The notes under the pieces are model-generated. The model saw nothing but the letters and a program-made list of their open reading frames with translations. It ran no database searches and was not told the DNA's origin. A stretch of 31,942 bases of DNA from an uncultured Oribacterium sp. (GTDB lineage Bacteria > Bacillota > Clostridia > Lachnospirales > Lachnospiraceae). Location of the stretch: positions 1-31,942 of the forward strand of contig CABTMH010000208.1 in NCBI GenBank assembly GCA_902485915.1, given 5' to 3'. The position numbers and the translations under genes were made by a program. Below are positions 31,806 through 31,942 of this stretch, piece by piece; position 1 is the stretch's first letter, and each line of letters starts with the position of its first letter.

Positions 31806-31868
31806 TAACGGTTCTCTCGTTCACTGCCCTCTGGCTCTCTGCCTGATCAGTACACGAGTGAACAGTAA
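31806..31868 (+). repeat. Dispersed palindromic intergenic repeat, full hairpin copy
   Basis: TAACGGTTCTCTCGTTCACTG (31806 on; key arm TCTCGTTCACTG) faces CAGTACACGAGTGAACAGTA (31848 on) with 16 of 21 positions pairing. The middle carries GCCCTCTGGCTCTCTGCC. It has the best-preserved two-arm form of the family. Confidence 0.75.
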
Positions 31869-31927
31869 AACTTCAGAATACTGTATCGAATAGTAAGAAA
31901 AAAGAAATGGGATCGCCACGACACGGG

Positions 31928-31936
31928 TGCTATACT
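31928..31936 (+). promoter_or_regulatory. Extended -10 promoter reading off the window end
   Basis: TGCTATACT is identical to the element before the Nudix gene. The gene it would serve lies beyond the window; the last 230 bases contain no coding frame that I can support. Confidence 0.5.
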
Positions 31937-31942
31937 ACAAGC

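Overview
The window reads as chromosome of a low-oxygen, carbohydrate-degrading Bacillota, most likely class Clostridia and possibly a Lachnospiraceae-type gut or rumen bacterium. This is inferred from family content (HemZ-type radical SAM protein, NhaC carrier under a lysine riboswitch, SDR-type fructuronate reductase, pst/phoU/phoPR cluster, Ala/Thr-linker lipoproteins), strong GGAGG ribosome binding sites and a moderately GC-rich coding bias. No rRNA, tRNA, CRISPR array, prophage or transposase gene was seen.

Region 1 (1-7600) is a pectin-use locus: a 5'-truncated GH28 polygalacturonase, an ABC sugar importer (lipoprotein and two permeases, no ATPase), a GH105 unsaturated (rhamno)galacturonyl hydrolase ending in a terminator, then an AraC-type regulator translationally coupled to a TIM-barrel sugar isomerase/epimerase-like protein. 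Region 2 (7600-11610) is housekeeping: a CNNM/CorC-type membrane protein, a Nudix ADP-ribose pyrophosphatase, apt, a GreA-type factor and a convergent CBS-pair protein. Region 3 (11700-18890) has the bifunctional (p)ppGpp enzyme Rel, an MBL hydrolase, a HemZ-like protein, and a lysine riboswitch with terminator controlling an NhaC-family carrier (a LysW-type lysine transporter candidate). Region 4 (18890-20860) has a large nested palindromic element, a small two-helix membrane protein and a UxuB-like SDR oxidoreductase.

Region 5 (20850-28354) is a full Pho locus: PHO-box-like repeats, pstS-pstC-pstA-pstB, a small unknown gene, phoU, and a PhoP/PhoR-type pair. The PstS protein has its two lobes in swapped order, a clean circular permutation of the usual architecture. 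Region 6 (28355-31942) has a DAHP synthase, tyrS and a secreted protein of unknown function.

The most interesting material is non-coding. There is a dispersed palindromic repeat family (core CTGATCAGTACACGAGTGAA) in many intergenic gaps. A 49-bp near-perfect palindrome centred on GGGGTCAGACCCC abuts the lysine-riboswitch terminator. A roughly 250-bp nested inverted repeat lies downstream of the carrier gene. A three-hairpin element flanked by 13-bp direct repeats starts at the rel stop codon. A promoter is embedded in the tyrS terminator.
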